Positions 11,691 through 23,867 of a stretch of DNA of 64,000 bases are shown here, in pieces. The notes beneath the pieces were generated by a model, which saw only the letters and a list, made by a program, of their open reading frames with translations, made no database searches and was not told where the DNA came from. Source of the DNA: Antedon mediterranea (Eukaryota > Echinodermata > Crinoidea > Comatulida > Antedonidae). Where the stretch lies: NCBI RefSeq assembly GCF_964355755.1, contig NC_092670.1, forward strand, positions 26,401,795-26,465,794. The letters run 5' to 3'. Each line of letters starts with the position of its first letter. Position 1 is the first letter of the stretch. The position numbers were made by a program, and so were the translations under genes.

Positions 11691-13141
11691 ATGGACCGAG
11701 ATGAGATAACATGATTGTTATAATTTTGTGGGGAGAATTATACCGAGAGACTCCAGGGGAATAAAAAGGATTCTGCGTTAACTTTTGGAGTACACCATTA
11801 CATCCCACGTCCAGGCTCATTTTCAGTAGAGATATGTAGCCTAGCTAGTAGAGTAGTACCAACAGCGAAAACAAACTTGCTCACCGACATGCTCTTATTA
11901 TATAACATCATTATTCTGTTGTATGTGGTAGTAGGCCTAGATTTTTATTGGGTTATATTCAATTGACAATGATTGGGTTTACATTAATAATATAGCTTTT
12001 ACGGAAGAGTTCAATTTTTAATCCTACATTTGAGAGTTTTAGGCAGCGATAGGAATAATGGATGTAAACAAACCAACTCATTGGCCTTCCATAATTTGAA
12101 CTGCGTTGTGGGTATGATGATGTGATTCTTAAAAAGCGTTTATCAGATAACCGATTAACGTCGGAGACAATTTTCAGTTGTAGCACAGACAATTCTGTGG
12201 TTTGTGGTACTTAGGAATAATTGATTATTTTGATTTTTTAAGCATAAACAGATCCTAATAAATTTTAACATTTTTCAATTTTTTGAAGTGCTAAGGTATT
12301 TCATGATTGAAAAAAGGTGTGTAGAAGGTGTAGTGTAGAAGATTATAATGACCATATGTGATGACTGGATCAAATAGTTTAGACAGGTTCACACACTTCA
12401 CAGTTCTAATCCTGGCCTGGCAATCAGAAACATCACAAAAGCTGTCTTTTGAAACCTGAAAATATTTTGTAAAACAATGTTTGTTCCAATATGAATCTAG
12501 TCTCAATGATCTCACCTGTTGCATAATATAGTCATACCTAGTTGCCAAAACAAATTTTTAGTAGTGTAGTCTTAAAAATGCTCATGTCAAATAGAACATT
12601 TCAGTAGTTGTTTACACGTCACATCAATCACTGATTCTGGGCATGCCCATAATGATTTTCTGACTTGAAGACAGTGTTTGTAGTTACTTGGTACATGATG
12701 AGAACAAAAGGCCATCATGTTGTGTTTTAATGTTCATACTATAGGGGAAAACACCAGAAACAGACTTTTTTGTTGTGTGGGCCGTAGATTTGTCCAAAAT
12801 TAGGCCAAAAAATACTTTTAAAAAATTCATCGATATTGATTTATATTTTTTGGCCTTATTGTCCATAATTTAAAGCAAAATACAATATAGCATTTCCGTA
12901 GTATTTATCTTAACTTCAGTGCGCCCATATTTTTTTGTCAAACTGAGAAAAAATAGATTTTTTAGCAACAGTATAAAAACAAATATAAAAAGAAATCAAC
13001 AATGAAATCATTTATTAAAGCATGTGGAATAATGTTTGTTTTACCTTATACAAGAATTCTATTTTTTCTCAGTTTAACTTTTTTGATACATTTTCTTTTG
13101 GTATGCATACCATAAGGTCAAATGATGTTGAGAAGATTATA
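11691..13141. other. AT-rich non-coding DNA
   Basis: No reliable gene. Short open frames are present but show no protein family signature. No clear repeat boundaries. Confidence 0.5.
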
Positions 13142-13512
13142 GGTCCTGTTTCTGCTGCATAAAAATAAGCGGTTGAAAACGGTGTGAACAAATTAACCCC
13201 AATTTCTTGGGAGCCAGAAACAGGACAATTTTTTAGTAACTGGTTAAAAATGGCAGCGCAAAAATAACAGGTAAAAACACCCAATCAACTCGGTGTTAGA
13301 ATGCCATTTAACCGGTTATTGCTGGGTAACCTTTAGCTGCAACAAAACAACGGTTATTTGATTGACACCGATTTTTGTCACCGACCACCCAATGATTTAA
13401 ACAGTTATTTTGGAGCAGAAATTAAGCAGAAATGCAGTAAATATAAAAATTACATTTTAAATCTATTTTGAAATAAACAGTTTATTCAGCAATATGCAGA
13501 AGAAACAGACCC
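13142..13512. mobile_element. Harbinger-like MITE (GCTGCATAAAAATAA subtype)
   Basis: Begins GGTCCTGTTTCTGCTGC and ends GAAGAAACAGACC with its partner end, on the GGGCCTGTTTCTGCTGC theme. The flanks are ATA and TAA, so the 3-bp duplication is imperfect. Interior words (GGTTGAAAACGGTGTGAAC, TAACCCCAATTTCTTGGG) match 30352-30791 in reverse. Confidence 0.7.
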
Positions 13513-14219
13513 TAAGATTTAAATTTATTTAAGTTATAAAATTATATTTTAGTGCAATACCAATATCAACTGCTGTGTCCATCCAACTTTCAATTAGGAA
13601 ATAGGGAATAAAAAGGATTGTAAAGAATGCTTATTTATGTTTCCTTATCCTATTCACAGGAATGCTTTTATGTACCACCAGTTGACATGGAAACATAATC
13701 AGGCCCTTGGTAACCAGTGGTAGTTTATCAACCCTAGTAACTGCAGCATTTTAGTAGTAGTTTATCTAGAAAGTAAACATTTAAATGTTTATGCATGCTA
13801 ATAAAATGTAGAATAGTAAATGTTTGCCCTAAGTACAGTAAGCCATGGATGGATGGATGAATTCCAACAATAGATAATTGCTGCACAATCTTTCCACTTC
13901 ATTCCCCGACGAGGGGGCTATGCGAGCAATGCGCTCTAGCATCATTTCAGGTCATTTTACTCAGGTTTTAGGGTAGCCACTTTTTTTTTATAATGCATAA
14001 ATAAAACACTGCGTGCAAAAAACCGATGCATGATGACTGTCTCAATCCATTTTTATCAATTTCGAAAATGCAGTGACCTTTAAAGTTCAAAATATGCCTA
14101 TATCGGGTAAATTATAGCATAGAAAATATACGCGAACGTAAAACGTACTCACAGGCCAAGAGGTATATTGTTTATCGCAGAGGCGTAGGCTGGTTGCTGT
14201 CTGGGGGTTGCAAAAATTG
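13513..14219. other. Non-coding DNA with an ATGG microsatellite
   Basis: Contains (ATGG)n near 13844-13860. A short less AT-rich piece follows (CGAGGGGGCTATGCGAGC). No gene is supported. Confidence 0.45.
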
Positions 14220-14640
14220 TAAATGCGCGCCTTGGGCTGATCTGTAAGAAAATTGTGAAAAATAGAGCTGCAGGTCCCCAGAAGTTGCAATTATACATAA
14301 ACTTGATACTATGAAACGAAATTACAAGTCTACAGAACCAGCCAACCGTGGTTGGGATGGAGCTAAACAAATTTTGAAAAATAGAGTTGGAGGTCCCCGA
14401 AATTAAACTTGAAACAAAATATCATCATATTGTCCCTATCATGGTTGTGACTGACCTAAGAAATTTTTGAAAAATAGAGCTGTTGGTCCTGGAAAATGCA
14501 CTTATTGTACTTCGAAATATGAAATTTATAAGTACCTATGACCAGCTTTATGGTTGAGGCTGAGCTAAGAAAATGTTTAGAACTAGAGCTGCAGGTCTTA
14601 AAAAATTGCATCTTATACTTTGGAAACATCAGGCCTAGAG
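14220..14640 (+). repeat. Diverged tandem array, four units
   Basis: A block like TAAGAAAATTTTGAAAAATA followed by GAGCTGCAGGTCC recurs at about 14227, 14362, 14450 and 14560, so unit length is roughly 90-135 bp. Units are strongly diverged. Open frames that cross the array on both strands come from the repetition and are not taken as genes. The last unit runs into AGGCCTAGAGGC and a GC-richer segment ending near 14760. Confidence 0.7.
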
Positions 14641-15083
14641 GCTTAAAAAAGTGGTCTGTTTTGCCTTTATTTGGATGGGGGCAGGGGTGCGTCCGCAAGC
14701 GTAGACCATTTTCTGTCGGGGAAATCCGTTTATACCTCGCAAGTATATGCGTGCGTACCATCTGGACTTCCGAGTGGTGAGAAGTTCATGACACACAGGA
14801 TATTGAAAATTTAATAACTTAGCTATAATAAGATGTTGGCTAAGGAAAAATGGCATGTTTTTTTGTTTAGTAATGTATGAAATATTTATTTTAGGTGCCC
14901 CACGGTACAGAGGGTTACTTGTAAATTAAAAAATTGGTGAAAAACAAACGAAAAAATTAACATAATTTGTTTTTGCTGTAGCGTACAATTGACAAGTGCA
15001 TAACCGTCGGTAAACTTCGCCTGGAAATCCCCCGTAGTCCCCCCTGCTGGCGCCACCATTGTGCTTGTGGTACTGTAGACTTA

Positions 15084-15889
15084 GGGCCTGTTCGTAGGGG
15101 TTGAAAATACCAGCTTATTCCCGATTTCCGTTCGCGTGACCCAATTAACTTTTGCCTCAGGCTACAAGAAATTCGAGGCAAAATGTTCACCAAATTTGCA
15201 GGTTATTTCAGCGATAATCCAATTATACTCGGCCTTCGAGGATAATAAATCTCTGATAGAGGCGTTGTGTCAAATTTTGACCTTTGCATTTGTGAAATTT
15301 TCTAGAACACAAACAGTCCACCGGTGGTCCGACCGGAATACAAACGTTCGCTGCCTTGGCCCGTCATTTCTCCTACGAAGCTCTTCCATACACGCTTCGA
15401 GAGCGATCGTCAGCTGGTGCTGTCCTTGCTTGTTGGTGTAGACCGCTTAGTATGGTAGGCCTAGCTGGTCGGTGGTGTTTCGTTTAACCAGGGAAGAGTT
15501 AAATTTAACTCTTCCCTGGTTTAACATTGGGCTCAAATTCTTCGTCAAGGAGTAAAATAATGGTCGTCAGGAGAAGGCATATTTCGGCAGGATTATCGGC
15601 GTTAAGAGGCATAAGGTTTGTCGCAAGGATAAGCAGTGTAAAAGGTAGCAAGTAATTGTTATTGTAAAGAAAGATCGCGAGTAAAAAATATACCACACGA
15701 AACTAGCGTGCGAAAATGGGGTCGTAGGTTGTTGTAAAGACAACTGACCTTAAAACGTAATTTCCGGTTTGTGATTCGTCGATTAAGCATTTAAGCGGTT
15801 AAATATTTCAAGTACGAACGACGCTCAATTTATAACCCGAGGCATGGGTGAAATTAAGCGCTTATTTTAACCACCGTACGAACACGACC
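15084..15889. mobile_element. Harbinger-like non-autonomous transposon
   Basis: Ends are GGGCCTGTTCGTAGGGG and CCGTACGAACACGACC, imperfect inverted repeats that extend into GGTTGAAAATA and TTATTTTAACC. The flanks are TTA on both sides (15081-15083 and 15890-15892), the TWA duplication expected for PIF/Harbinger. No transposase is recognised. A near-perfect palindrome lies inside at 15482-15525. Confidence 0.8.
15482..15525. repeat. 44-bp palindrome with one mismatch
   Basis: The central 36 bp (15486-15521) are an exact palindrome: left half AACCAGGGAAGAGTTAAA, right half its complement with no loop. Three further base pairs follow after one mismatch on each side. The half-site ACCAGGGA is shared with the hairpin at 44434-44463. 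Confidence 0.85.
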
Positions 15890-15985
15890 TTAGATTTTGC
15901 AATTTTCAACTACACACTTCTCCCGTTCCCTAAACCAGCCCTCCTGTAAATCTATCAACTTTGAGACTGGACATTAGAATCTAAA

Positions 15986-17567
15986 CTAGACATGAAACTC
16001 GTCACTTTGACGAGTTAGTTATCCGCACAACAAACGCCACGCGCACGTCATACGTTGGAATTTTGCACACGGAAAAAGATTATGACATTATGACCTGAAC
16101 TGAAGAATATCATATGCTGTTAGTGCTGAATTCTGTCAATTTTGTGTCATATAGTATATACAGTGCAAACGGTATAATCTGTATACATGTTACATACAGT
16201 GTAGAATAGGTGAAATTACGGGTCCCCCCGTTTATACTTATTTTTAACACGGCTTTGGTATCAAAATGAAACACTAAGATAGCAATTTCGGAAGGACATT
16301 ATCTCAGCAACAACATATTAACGTGTGGAAGAAATTTGAATACGTAAAATATAGATGCGCGCCCTTTTAAATGTGATGAACTATTACGCAAAATATGAAA
16401 ATACGACTTTTTTTATTCAACTGGCCATATGATGACGTTACAACATCCGATTGGCAAAATGTTTACATGAATTCGTATCTACAATCCAATAGCTTCCAGA
16501 AAGCGTTTTAATCATGATTATCACGTTTTATTCTGACGAGCTATAACAGATTGAAATTTACTGTAAAGATGAAAATAAGTGACCCACGTTATTTTCATTT
16601 TTAGACATGATGACGTCAAAAAAATTAAAATATTTTAACTCATGCGAAAGATAGTTGATTGACCTAGATAATATAAAAATCGGGGTGAAAATGGAAAACA
16701 GATAATTGGAGATGCGCTCTATTAAATGTGATGAGCTATGATCAAAGATACAAAAATTCTATTTTTTATATTCGCATGGCCATACGATGACGTCACAATG
16801 TCCGGTAAGCCGTATTGATGCATGATACATGATCTACAACTCATCATCTTCCAAACTACGTAATAAAAATAACTTTTACCGTTTAGTTTAGAAACTACGA
16901 CTGTTTAAAAAAAGGTATAATTTTGACAAATTTTGACCAATTTTTGAACTTTTTCATCAAAAACGCACATAAATTATCCAATTCGACGTGCCCGTATGAC
17001 GTAATTTGAAGTCGAAATTGTTTAAAAGTTGGTAAAATTACTAGAAAAGGCTGAAAAAACATAAATCACGCGAAAAAATCTGTTTTTAACGGTACGTGTG
17101 CTCCGCGCGCGTAAAAATTTGCGCGCGCCTGGGAATTTTTGACATTCTCAAAATGACATGAAACGCGTAGAAAGTTGATTAGAAATTAATTTTGCGCATT
17201 TTGAAATTTTAAATGCGCGTACGCGCGTAACTTTTTGTAAAACACGCATTTTTTTTTCAACAAAAAGTTAGCGCATGATATAAATTAAACTTTTGCAAAG
17301 TTTCAATTTAAAATGTTATTTGGTTTTTGACCTATGTTAAATATGTGAAATTCATAAAATCGCGCGTAAGTCATGTTGCGCAACTCTGACATAATTCAAA
17401 AATAGGAGGTGCACAACTTCACGTGAATGCCCTCATGCTGACAAAGTTATAACATGTTATGTTTACAAGTTTTTGAGATACGTGAGACACAAAAATGGGG
17501 GAGAAGGAAAGAAAAAAAAAAAGTAACAGGACAGTTACAAGGAGTTATCCGCTCAATGCGGATAACT
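15986..17567 (-). mobile_element. Helitron-like element, most complete copy
   Basis: Read on the minus strand, the 5' side starts with a perfect hairpin (AGTTATCCGC, loop, GCGGATAACT, at 17543-17567). The body holds diverged internal repeats with GCGCGC-rich pieces, and the 3' side ends in GCGGATAACTAACTCGTCA plus TGACGAGTT (stem 15996-16016) and CTAG (15986-15989) followed by T. No Rep/helicase sequence is present, so it is non-autonomous. A strict 5' TC end is not evident, so a Helentron/HINE-type relative is possible. Confidence 0.8.
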
Positions 17568-18570
17568 AATAATAAAACTGTGGGTAGAAATAGAGTGATA
17601 AAACTTCTCTGTTACCATTAACATCTCGCAAATGGAAAGCTCCCCAATATATCATTCAGATCATATAAACAGGGATTCTGTTTTGGGAAAGCCTTTTTCT
17701 AATAAACTGTATATATAATTTGATTTAAACGTGGGAGGTTTTTGATGATGATGCAATAAAGGGTCAATTGAGCCAGTCACCATGTTAATTAACAATCAAA
17801 ATCATCACAGGTTCTTGTGCCAGACTACTGTACATTCGTTATGCTAGTTCTTTTGCAAATGCAATTATACTGGGAGAAAAAAACCTGAATAATAGCGTGT
17901 AAATAATTTGTTTTCAGCAGAAACAGGACCAAAGTCGAATAGCTTAAATTACACTGCCAAATAAAAGCTAAAAAGACAGGAAAATGTAATGGTTAAGAGT
18001 TTTAGATGGTTGCAGCAGTAGTAGACATCCCATTTTCTTCAATTTCTTGTATACTAGATACAAATTAAGTTTTAATCAATGATACCTACAAAGCTGTTTT
18101 AATCTTGAATCAACTAAAATAAATGTTCCTAACGGGTTACCTTTTACTCTAGGTGTACTTTTAAACTAATTACTGTAGTACAACATGTATAAGTACATCA
18201 ATAATAAAGTTTGATTGCATCCATAGATTTATACATCAGAAAATGATATAATCATTAAGCAGTTATTATATTTCACACTTTCTGTATTCATAAAAACATA
18301 AAGACACATAATCTGATAGAAGCATTTAGACAATATTTGTGAACTGCACTCAAGTTGTTGCCTAAGGCAGTTACTCATATCTTTCAAATCTCTAGGTGAG
18401 AAATGCAATTTTGGTGTATGGTATAAGAAAATTGTGAATATGAAGTTATATTTCTCCTTTATCTCCTTATTTAAAATTGCTTTCAACATCCATTATTCAC
18501 AGTCCTATACCGGTAGGATATGCAGTGTAATATTTTACAATCCATACATACCAAAAATCATTATTGCAAT
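17568..18570. other. AT-rich non-coding DNA with one Harbinger-type end
   Basis: No gene is seen. At 17917-17932 the text CAGCAGAAACAGGACC resembles a Harbinger-like terminus, but its partner was not found. Confidence 0.45.
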
Positions 18571-18649
18571 GGTCTTAAATCTAAGACCATCGTTGCTAAG
18601 GGTTTCATCTTGGGCTTAAATCTAAGACCGCGGTTAAGACCTTTATTGC

Positions 18650-19165
18650 AATCCGCACCTGTTTCCGCTGCCAAGTAAACGCCGTATTTAAGACAGTATT
18701 TTTTGAATACCTATATATATAAATATACAGTTTATTTTTGGCAGCGGAAACGGTGTTCATAAAAATATACCGTATTTTGTAAACCATAATTTGTGGATAA
18801 AATACAGTATTTATAAATTTATACCGTATTGGGGTACCCTTTTCTGCTTCCGATAAAAATACTGTATATTAAAGCTTTTTACACATGGATAGATAACCTA
18901 TTGTCAACAAATCAACAAAAGTAAGGAACAACATCACAACATTTGCAAATAATCTGTTAGGGAAACAAATATTTTGGGAAAATTAAAAGTAACAAACAGC
19001 ACAGCCAGATTTAGAAAGATAATTTAGCAAAAATTCTAATTCGAGCATGGAAGAAATAACTTGTCCCCATTTTGTTGGATCGAAAGGTAGGTTGGGTAAA
19101 AAAGATGAATTTCAACACGACTATCGAAGATAGTACCTCTAGCAGAAATGGGGCATAAAATATTT
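18650..19165 (+). mobile_element. Harbinger-like element, decayed
   Basis: Starts near ACCTGTTTCCGCTGCC, passes through ATACCGTATTTTG-type hairpin sequence and GGGGTACCC, and ends near CTAGCAGAAATGGGGCA. It contains AATTCGAGCATGGAAGAAAT followed by AACTTGTCCCCATTT (about 19039-19073), which translates with NSNSSMEEITCPHF, the same Myb-domain end as at 22318. Target duplication is not visible. Confidence 0.55.
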
Positions 19166-21070
19166 CTATTTTCCATAACAAAACAAGTGGTTAAAACTTT
19201 GGGGAGGTGGTTGCTTATGAGATTTAGACAAAGGTTTTGTAAAATATATTTCTACATTTTGCTGTTGATACCTAGTTGTGGCGCTATTTACATTAGATGT
19301 CAACCATGCTAAATTAGCTGAAGGTTTTATTATAGAGCCGGTGGATTTGTTTTCTTTCATTGGCGGCTGTAACAATGCTTCAGACCAACAGGAAATAGAG
19401 AATGGCAATTCTGTACCAGTCAAGTGCTAGTCACAGATGGTAAGATGTTAACACATGTTGATGTATCCTAACACATTCATCACATGCTTATAATTCTATT
19501 TTACCTTGAGTGACATTAACTTGTTTTTCTTGAAACACTAGTTTCCTCACATGGAGTGATGCCTGCAGGGCTATCAAATACTACTTATGGTTTATAACAT
19601 TATCAAAAATTACGAAAATATAATTATAAAGGTTAATGAGAACAAATCAGAACAAATATAAGAATCAGGACAAACAGTGTTATCATATGGGGAATGTAAT
19701 ACAGTATAAGTTCATATCATTTGAATAATTAGCAATTATTATAGTACATTTTCTTATCACTTCCTAAAGATGTAACAAAACATTAACGGTATGTTCAAGG
19801 TTTGTTATCTAACGCAAGGCGTACGGTAATCTGTGGCGTTAAAAGTCAAGGTGTTCAGACACAACGATCAACATTCCAATGCCTTGCACTCTGATCATGC
19901 ATACATTCAGGACAAACATTGTACATTGTAAAGTTGTTTTTTGTTATTTTTATTTATATAATGTTACCTTCAAAACTTACTACTTGGCAGAATTGCATTC
20001 TAATTCAAAATAATTTCAAACATAATTATTACACAGACAATTATCTGATTAATGTATTTAATTTATGAAAATATCATATCAGTGATGACAACTTTACACA
20101 CACACTTCTTTAAAATTGAAAACCTGATAGTTTGACGTTTAGCTATCTCGCTGTACAGGTATGCTGTTGGCCTACTAATCGTGGTCGTGTCTTTTCATTG
20201 GTTAAGGTTAAAATCACTGATGCATCACTGGATTAGCATTATTAAATCCACCCTCTCCTGCTAGGCCACTGGCGCGGCGTAACAGCTCCCTAACGCTAAT
20301 CTGGCCTAGTTTAGACACAAAAATATGTATGCTGCTTACATTATGCTACCTTAACACTGTGAGTCTGAACATACTCAAAGTCACAAATATTTTGTCTTAA
20401 TCTATTGATCTCCCTTCGGCAGGTAAATTATTGCTCAAATAATAATAAATGAGAATCAAATTCTGATGATGATACACATATCAAATATATTATGATCATA
20501 AAAAGGTAAGTATTAAATTAGCCTGGATCAAGGTTCATTTGTCTGTAAGTTACTATTCAACAGTTTAATGAGTTATAAAGCTAACTCACATTTATTAAAA
20601 ATAAAAAATTTTACCTGAAAAATACAAAACTGAATCCTCATCATAATTTGATTTTATTCACAAATTTGATTTTGATTAATTTTTAATTCATATCTTTTTA
20701 AACACTGTTATCCATTCATGTTTTTACTTTTTTATGTTCATGTTTTTTAAAATGTTATATTTGAATGCAAAATGCATATCAAAGTAGAACCATCACAATG
20801 AAATATCAATTACATATGAATATAAAATTGTTTAAATCAAGGGTAAAGAATCCAATTGGAATGCTATTAGTATTCTAAATGGCTTTCTCGTAAGGCTCCA
20901 AAGATAATACGAATACCTGTGGGTATAATCCTTTCGTCCATAGATCATGAATATCAAGTGACTGTTTCCCTAGGTAATAATCAACTTTATGCATAATTCA
21001 ACACATGCATGATGACTATGTTGTCTTTAATGAGATTTCATCAATAATAAAAAATGTCAATAACATTAAG
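19166..21070. other. Mostly unrecognised DNA, possible TIR element inside
   Basis: About 19787-20382 is bracketed by GGTATGTTCAAGG and CTGAACATACTC and may be a diverged TIR element like 45086-45376, but no duplication is clear. An 85-codon open frame (19423-19166, minus) has non-repetitive composition but no known motif; I do not call it a gene. The rest is AT-rich. Confidence 0.35.
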
Positions 21071-21078
21071 AGCACAGC

Positions 21079-21262
21079 CAGTGGAGTAACGCATGAGGCC
21101 ACTGGCTTAGGAAGCCCTCCAACGCTGGAGGCCTTTGGGTGTTTTTAGCTTTTTTCGACATGTTTTAATGTCTGTTTTTTCCTCTGGACACTGCTCAGGG
21201 GCCCCATAAGATCCGGGGCCCCTGGGTTTAGCCAGTGAGTGCTCATAGCTGTTACGCCACTG
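21079..21262. mobile_element. hAT-like MITE, 184 bp
   Basis: Ends are CAGTGGAGTAAC and GTTACGCCACTG. The flanks AGCACAGC (21071-21078) and AGCACAAC (21263-21270) match at 7 of 8 bases, the 8-bp duplication of hAT elements. The inside has palindromic GGGGCCCCTGGG words. No coding sequence. Confidence 0.75.
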
Positions 21263-21270
21263 AGCACAAC

Positions 21271-22063
21271 ACAATATATTTGCTGCCTTGGATTATTTCA
21301 CTACATGAAATCATACTGTACTGGTTTTAACAACTCCATATACTGAAATCCCAAACATTTTTTAGCTGCCCTAAATTTTACATTTCCAGCTACTTTTTTC
21401 GTGGTTCTATAATTTAGTGAACACCTCTGCTATGGACGTCAAACAACGAACCATGTAAATTTAGGGATCTAAATAAATGTTTTGACTACACAGTATTAAG
21501 CATTAAGCAATAATGCAATAAAATAGGACAATTCTGTTGAACAATTTTATTATAGGAATTGAGATAATCAAACTTCACTCATTTATAGATTTTATGCATT
21601 TCTTTACCCACAACAAATTTTAAGTTCATGGTGACATGGTCACCCCGTCATAATGATGGCTTCAAATCTAAAAATTTGACCAGAAAGCATTTTTAGTGTC
21701 TTGTTTGTAAAGGTGTCATTAATTAGTATATTTACAGTTTAGGATAGCCTATATTGCAGGCTACAATATGCAAGTGAAATACTATCAAAGATCAAATGGT
21801 AAAAAAAATTGATTTTGCAAAAAAATAATAATTTTATAACTAATGGAAATTATCAAGGTACATGTGGTTCAATTTTTAGCTAAATCAGATATGATGAACC
21901 AGGAGCCACTGGTTGATTTGGCTTTGATGACCATGGAAGCTCCATGGAATGACACATATACATACAAATAATTTAGCCAAACGAACTTAAATTAACAAAA
22001 TATAGAATTGAGTTTAAAAAAATGTTGTATATTTGCGAGAGAATGGAATGTCAAAAGGTCTTT
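21271..22063. other. AT-rich non-coding DNA
   Basis: No gene or bounded repeat is recognised. TTTGCGAGAGAATGGAATG near 22032 recurs in part near 46391, so a further unnamed repeat is likely. Confidence 0.45.
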
Positions 22064-22620
22064 GGGCCTGTTTCTGCTGCAACTGCTCAAAATACGGTAT
22101 AAAAATACGGTATAAAATACGGTATTTTTTATACCGTATTTTTTAGTACCCCATTTCTGCTAACAATACTTCTTGGGTGGTCGTGTTAAATTTCATCCTT
22201 TTTACCCAAATTGCCATTCATTTATTTGGTCAATAATTAAAAGTCGCAATAAAGGAAGTTTTACGTCTCACTTTCAACAGCCTGGCCCTAGTGATAGAGA
22301 TGTTGTGAGAGCACAGAAAACATCGTAATGGGGACAAGTAATTCGTTCCCTCCCCGAGTTATTGTCTTTTACAATCTTTTACTGCTTTCGCAGGCTCTTC
22401 AGCTTTGAATTTACTTGCTTTGGAGACAAGTCTATTCCGTACTCCTGCTTTATTTTTTTAGAAATGTCTTTATAAATGTGGTTGTCTCTTTTATTACCTT
22501 TTAGTTGGTCGGACATTTTAGCTTCCCCATCCCCTCCTTCCCCACCCCCTCCTTCCAAAATGGACTATACCATAGTTTCATGAAAATGATAAAAACATAG
22601 GGTTGTCAAGGGTAGTGCAT
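22064..22620. mobile_element. Harbinger-like element with a Myb-like frame, one end
   Basis: The left end is GGGCCTGTTTCTGCTGC, followed by a strong hairpin of ATACGGTAT units and GTACCCCATTTCTGCT. The minus strand then carries a Myb/SANT-like remnant (22318-22518). The right end was not found and the limit given is approximate. Confidence 0.65.
22318..22518 (-). pseudogene. Harbinger Myb/SANT-like DNA-binding protein, one stop
   Basis: From an ATG at 22518 the frame reads MSDQLKGNKRDNHIYKDISK, then about 20 residues with LSPKQVNSKLKSLRKQ, a TAA stop, and KIVKDNNSGRERITCPHYD. The order (IYKDIS, then Q..SKLKSLRKQ.K..KD.N.SG....CP..D) is that of the trihelix Myb/SANT-like domain in the Harbinger accessory protein, which binds element ends and helps nuclear import of the transposase. 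The stop replaces the residue right after KQ, where the family usually has Y. The frame is Gly-rich before the ATG. Likely inactive. Confidence 0.75.
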
Positions 22621-23031
22621 GTTATCGTTCCAAGAATAATACATACAAAAGTGTTAGGCCTATTTTACCTAATGGGTGATTAAGTTACAAATAAATCGAG
22701 GAAACAATTATGTGAGTAGAATATCTTGTAGGCAAAGGTGTTGGGTTATGTTGGGCTTTTTTAGCAGTGTTGTGCCACTACGGCCTACATGTTATAAAAA
22801 CTCATAGTCTAGCTATGATGTATATTAACTTGCATTGCAGTATAATTGCTATTAAAACAAGGTTACTTATTACACATACACTTTTCACATTTCCTTTTGT
22901 AAAATTGTTTACTCTAGTTGTTAATACTTTCATAATAAACATTTTTTTATAGAACCAAATCTATTTAAAAAGAGAGTTTCAACATACCAGCAGCTTAAAA
23001 AGATCTATATTTCTGCAACAAAAAGGAGCTA
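22621..23031. other. AT-rich non-coding DNA
   Basis: Nothing recognisable. Confidence 0.45.
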
Positions 23032-23865
23032 CCGTATATTTCGGTGTATAAGTCGCACTTTTGACACGCAAAATTGACCTCTAAATTAAGGGTGCGTCTT
23101 ATACACCGAACATAAATGCCTCACCACACAGATTGTACATATCGTCACCTCGTTTGCTAGGCCTGAGTAGGCTAAACTAGCTACAGTATACTAACACAAC
23201 GGCAACCTGCTTCTGCCTAGTTTTCAAGGCATTTTAGATGATGTTATACTAAATATGATGAAAAGATTTGTTCATTATGGAGCTGTTGTAGGCGCTCCGA
23301 TAAAATTTCATTTGTAAACGTTTACGATTGGAATAGCCTAGGCTAGTATTTATTTATAGTTATACGCACGATTACCGTACCCCCAGCGCAAGCCCTACTT
23401 GGCGGCCACATGGTGTACGGTATTAGACTAGTATATTCTCCAGGTAATTATAGCATGGACCTAGCGTACACACTTCTCGGAAACATAGATACTAATCAAA
23501 TACGATTGTCCGTGAAAACGTGCGCCCTTTCGAAATGATCGAGCGAGGCTAGCCCACACGTACGACGTACGTGTTACACACACGGTCATGCACTCGATGT
23601 TGCGGGTGCGAAACTCTTGAATAACAAGTTAGAAAGAACTTGTTGAGGCTGGGCGAGGCCGAGCCTAGGTAAGAAAAAACCTAAATAAAGGACAAAATAT
23701 AACAAAATATATTATTACAATAATATTGATTACAATTTAAAAAAAAATTGTTTTGATGGATAAGGTGCGTCTTATACATCGACGATATAAAAAATACCGA
23801 TATTTTACTCTCATTTAGGGGGTGCGTCTTATACACAGGTGCGACTTATACACCAAAATATACGG
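23032..23865. mobile_element. TIR DNA transposon (GGTGTATAAGTCGCAC ends)
   Basis: The left end is CCGTATATTTCGGTGTATAA followed by GTCGCAC; the right end is the reverse complement, with ATTTTGG for ATTTCGG. Secondary GGTGCGTCTTATACA words lie inside both ends. TA flanks both sides, so the duplication may be TA or part of the TIR. The interior of about 800 bp has no protein signature. Elements with such ends are common across animals; I do not name the superfamily. Confidence 0.75.
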
Positions 23866-23867
23866 TA

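Noticed and set aside
14456-14780. Overlapping 80-101 codon frames on both strands
   Set aside because: They run over the diverged tandem array and show no protein family features.
15136-15441. 101-codon plus-strand frame
   Set aside because: It lies inside a Harbinger-like MITE and resembles neither the transposase nor the Myb-like protein.
19166-19423. 85-codon minus-strand frame with P/S/Q/K-rich composition
   Set aside because: Could be an exon, but no homology, start or splice context is convincing.
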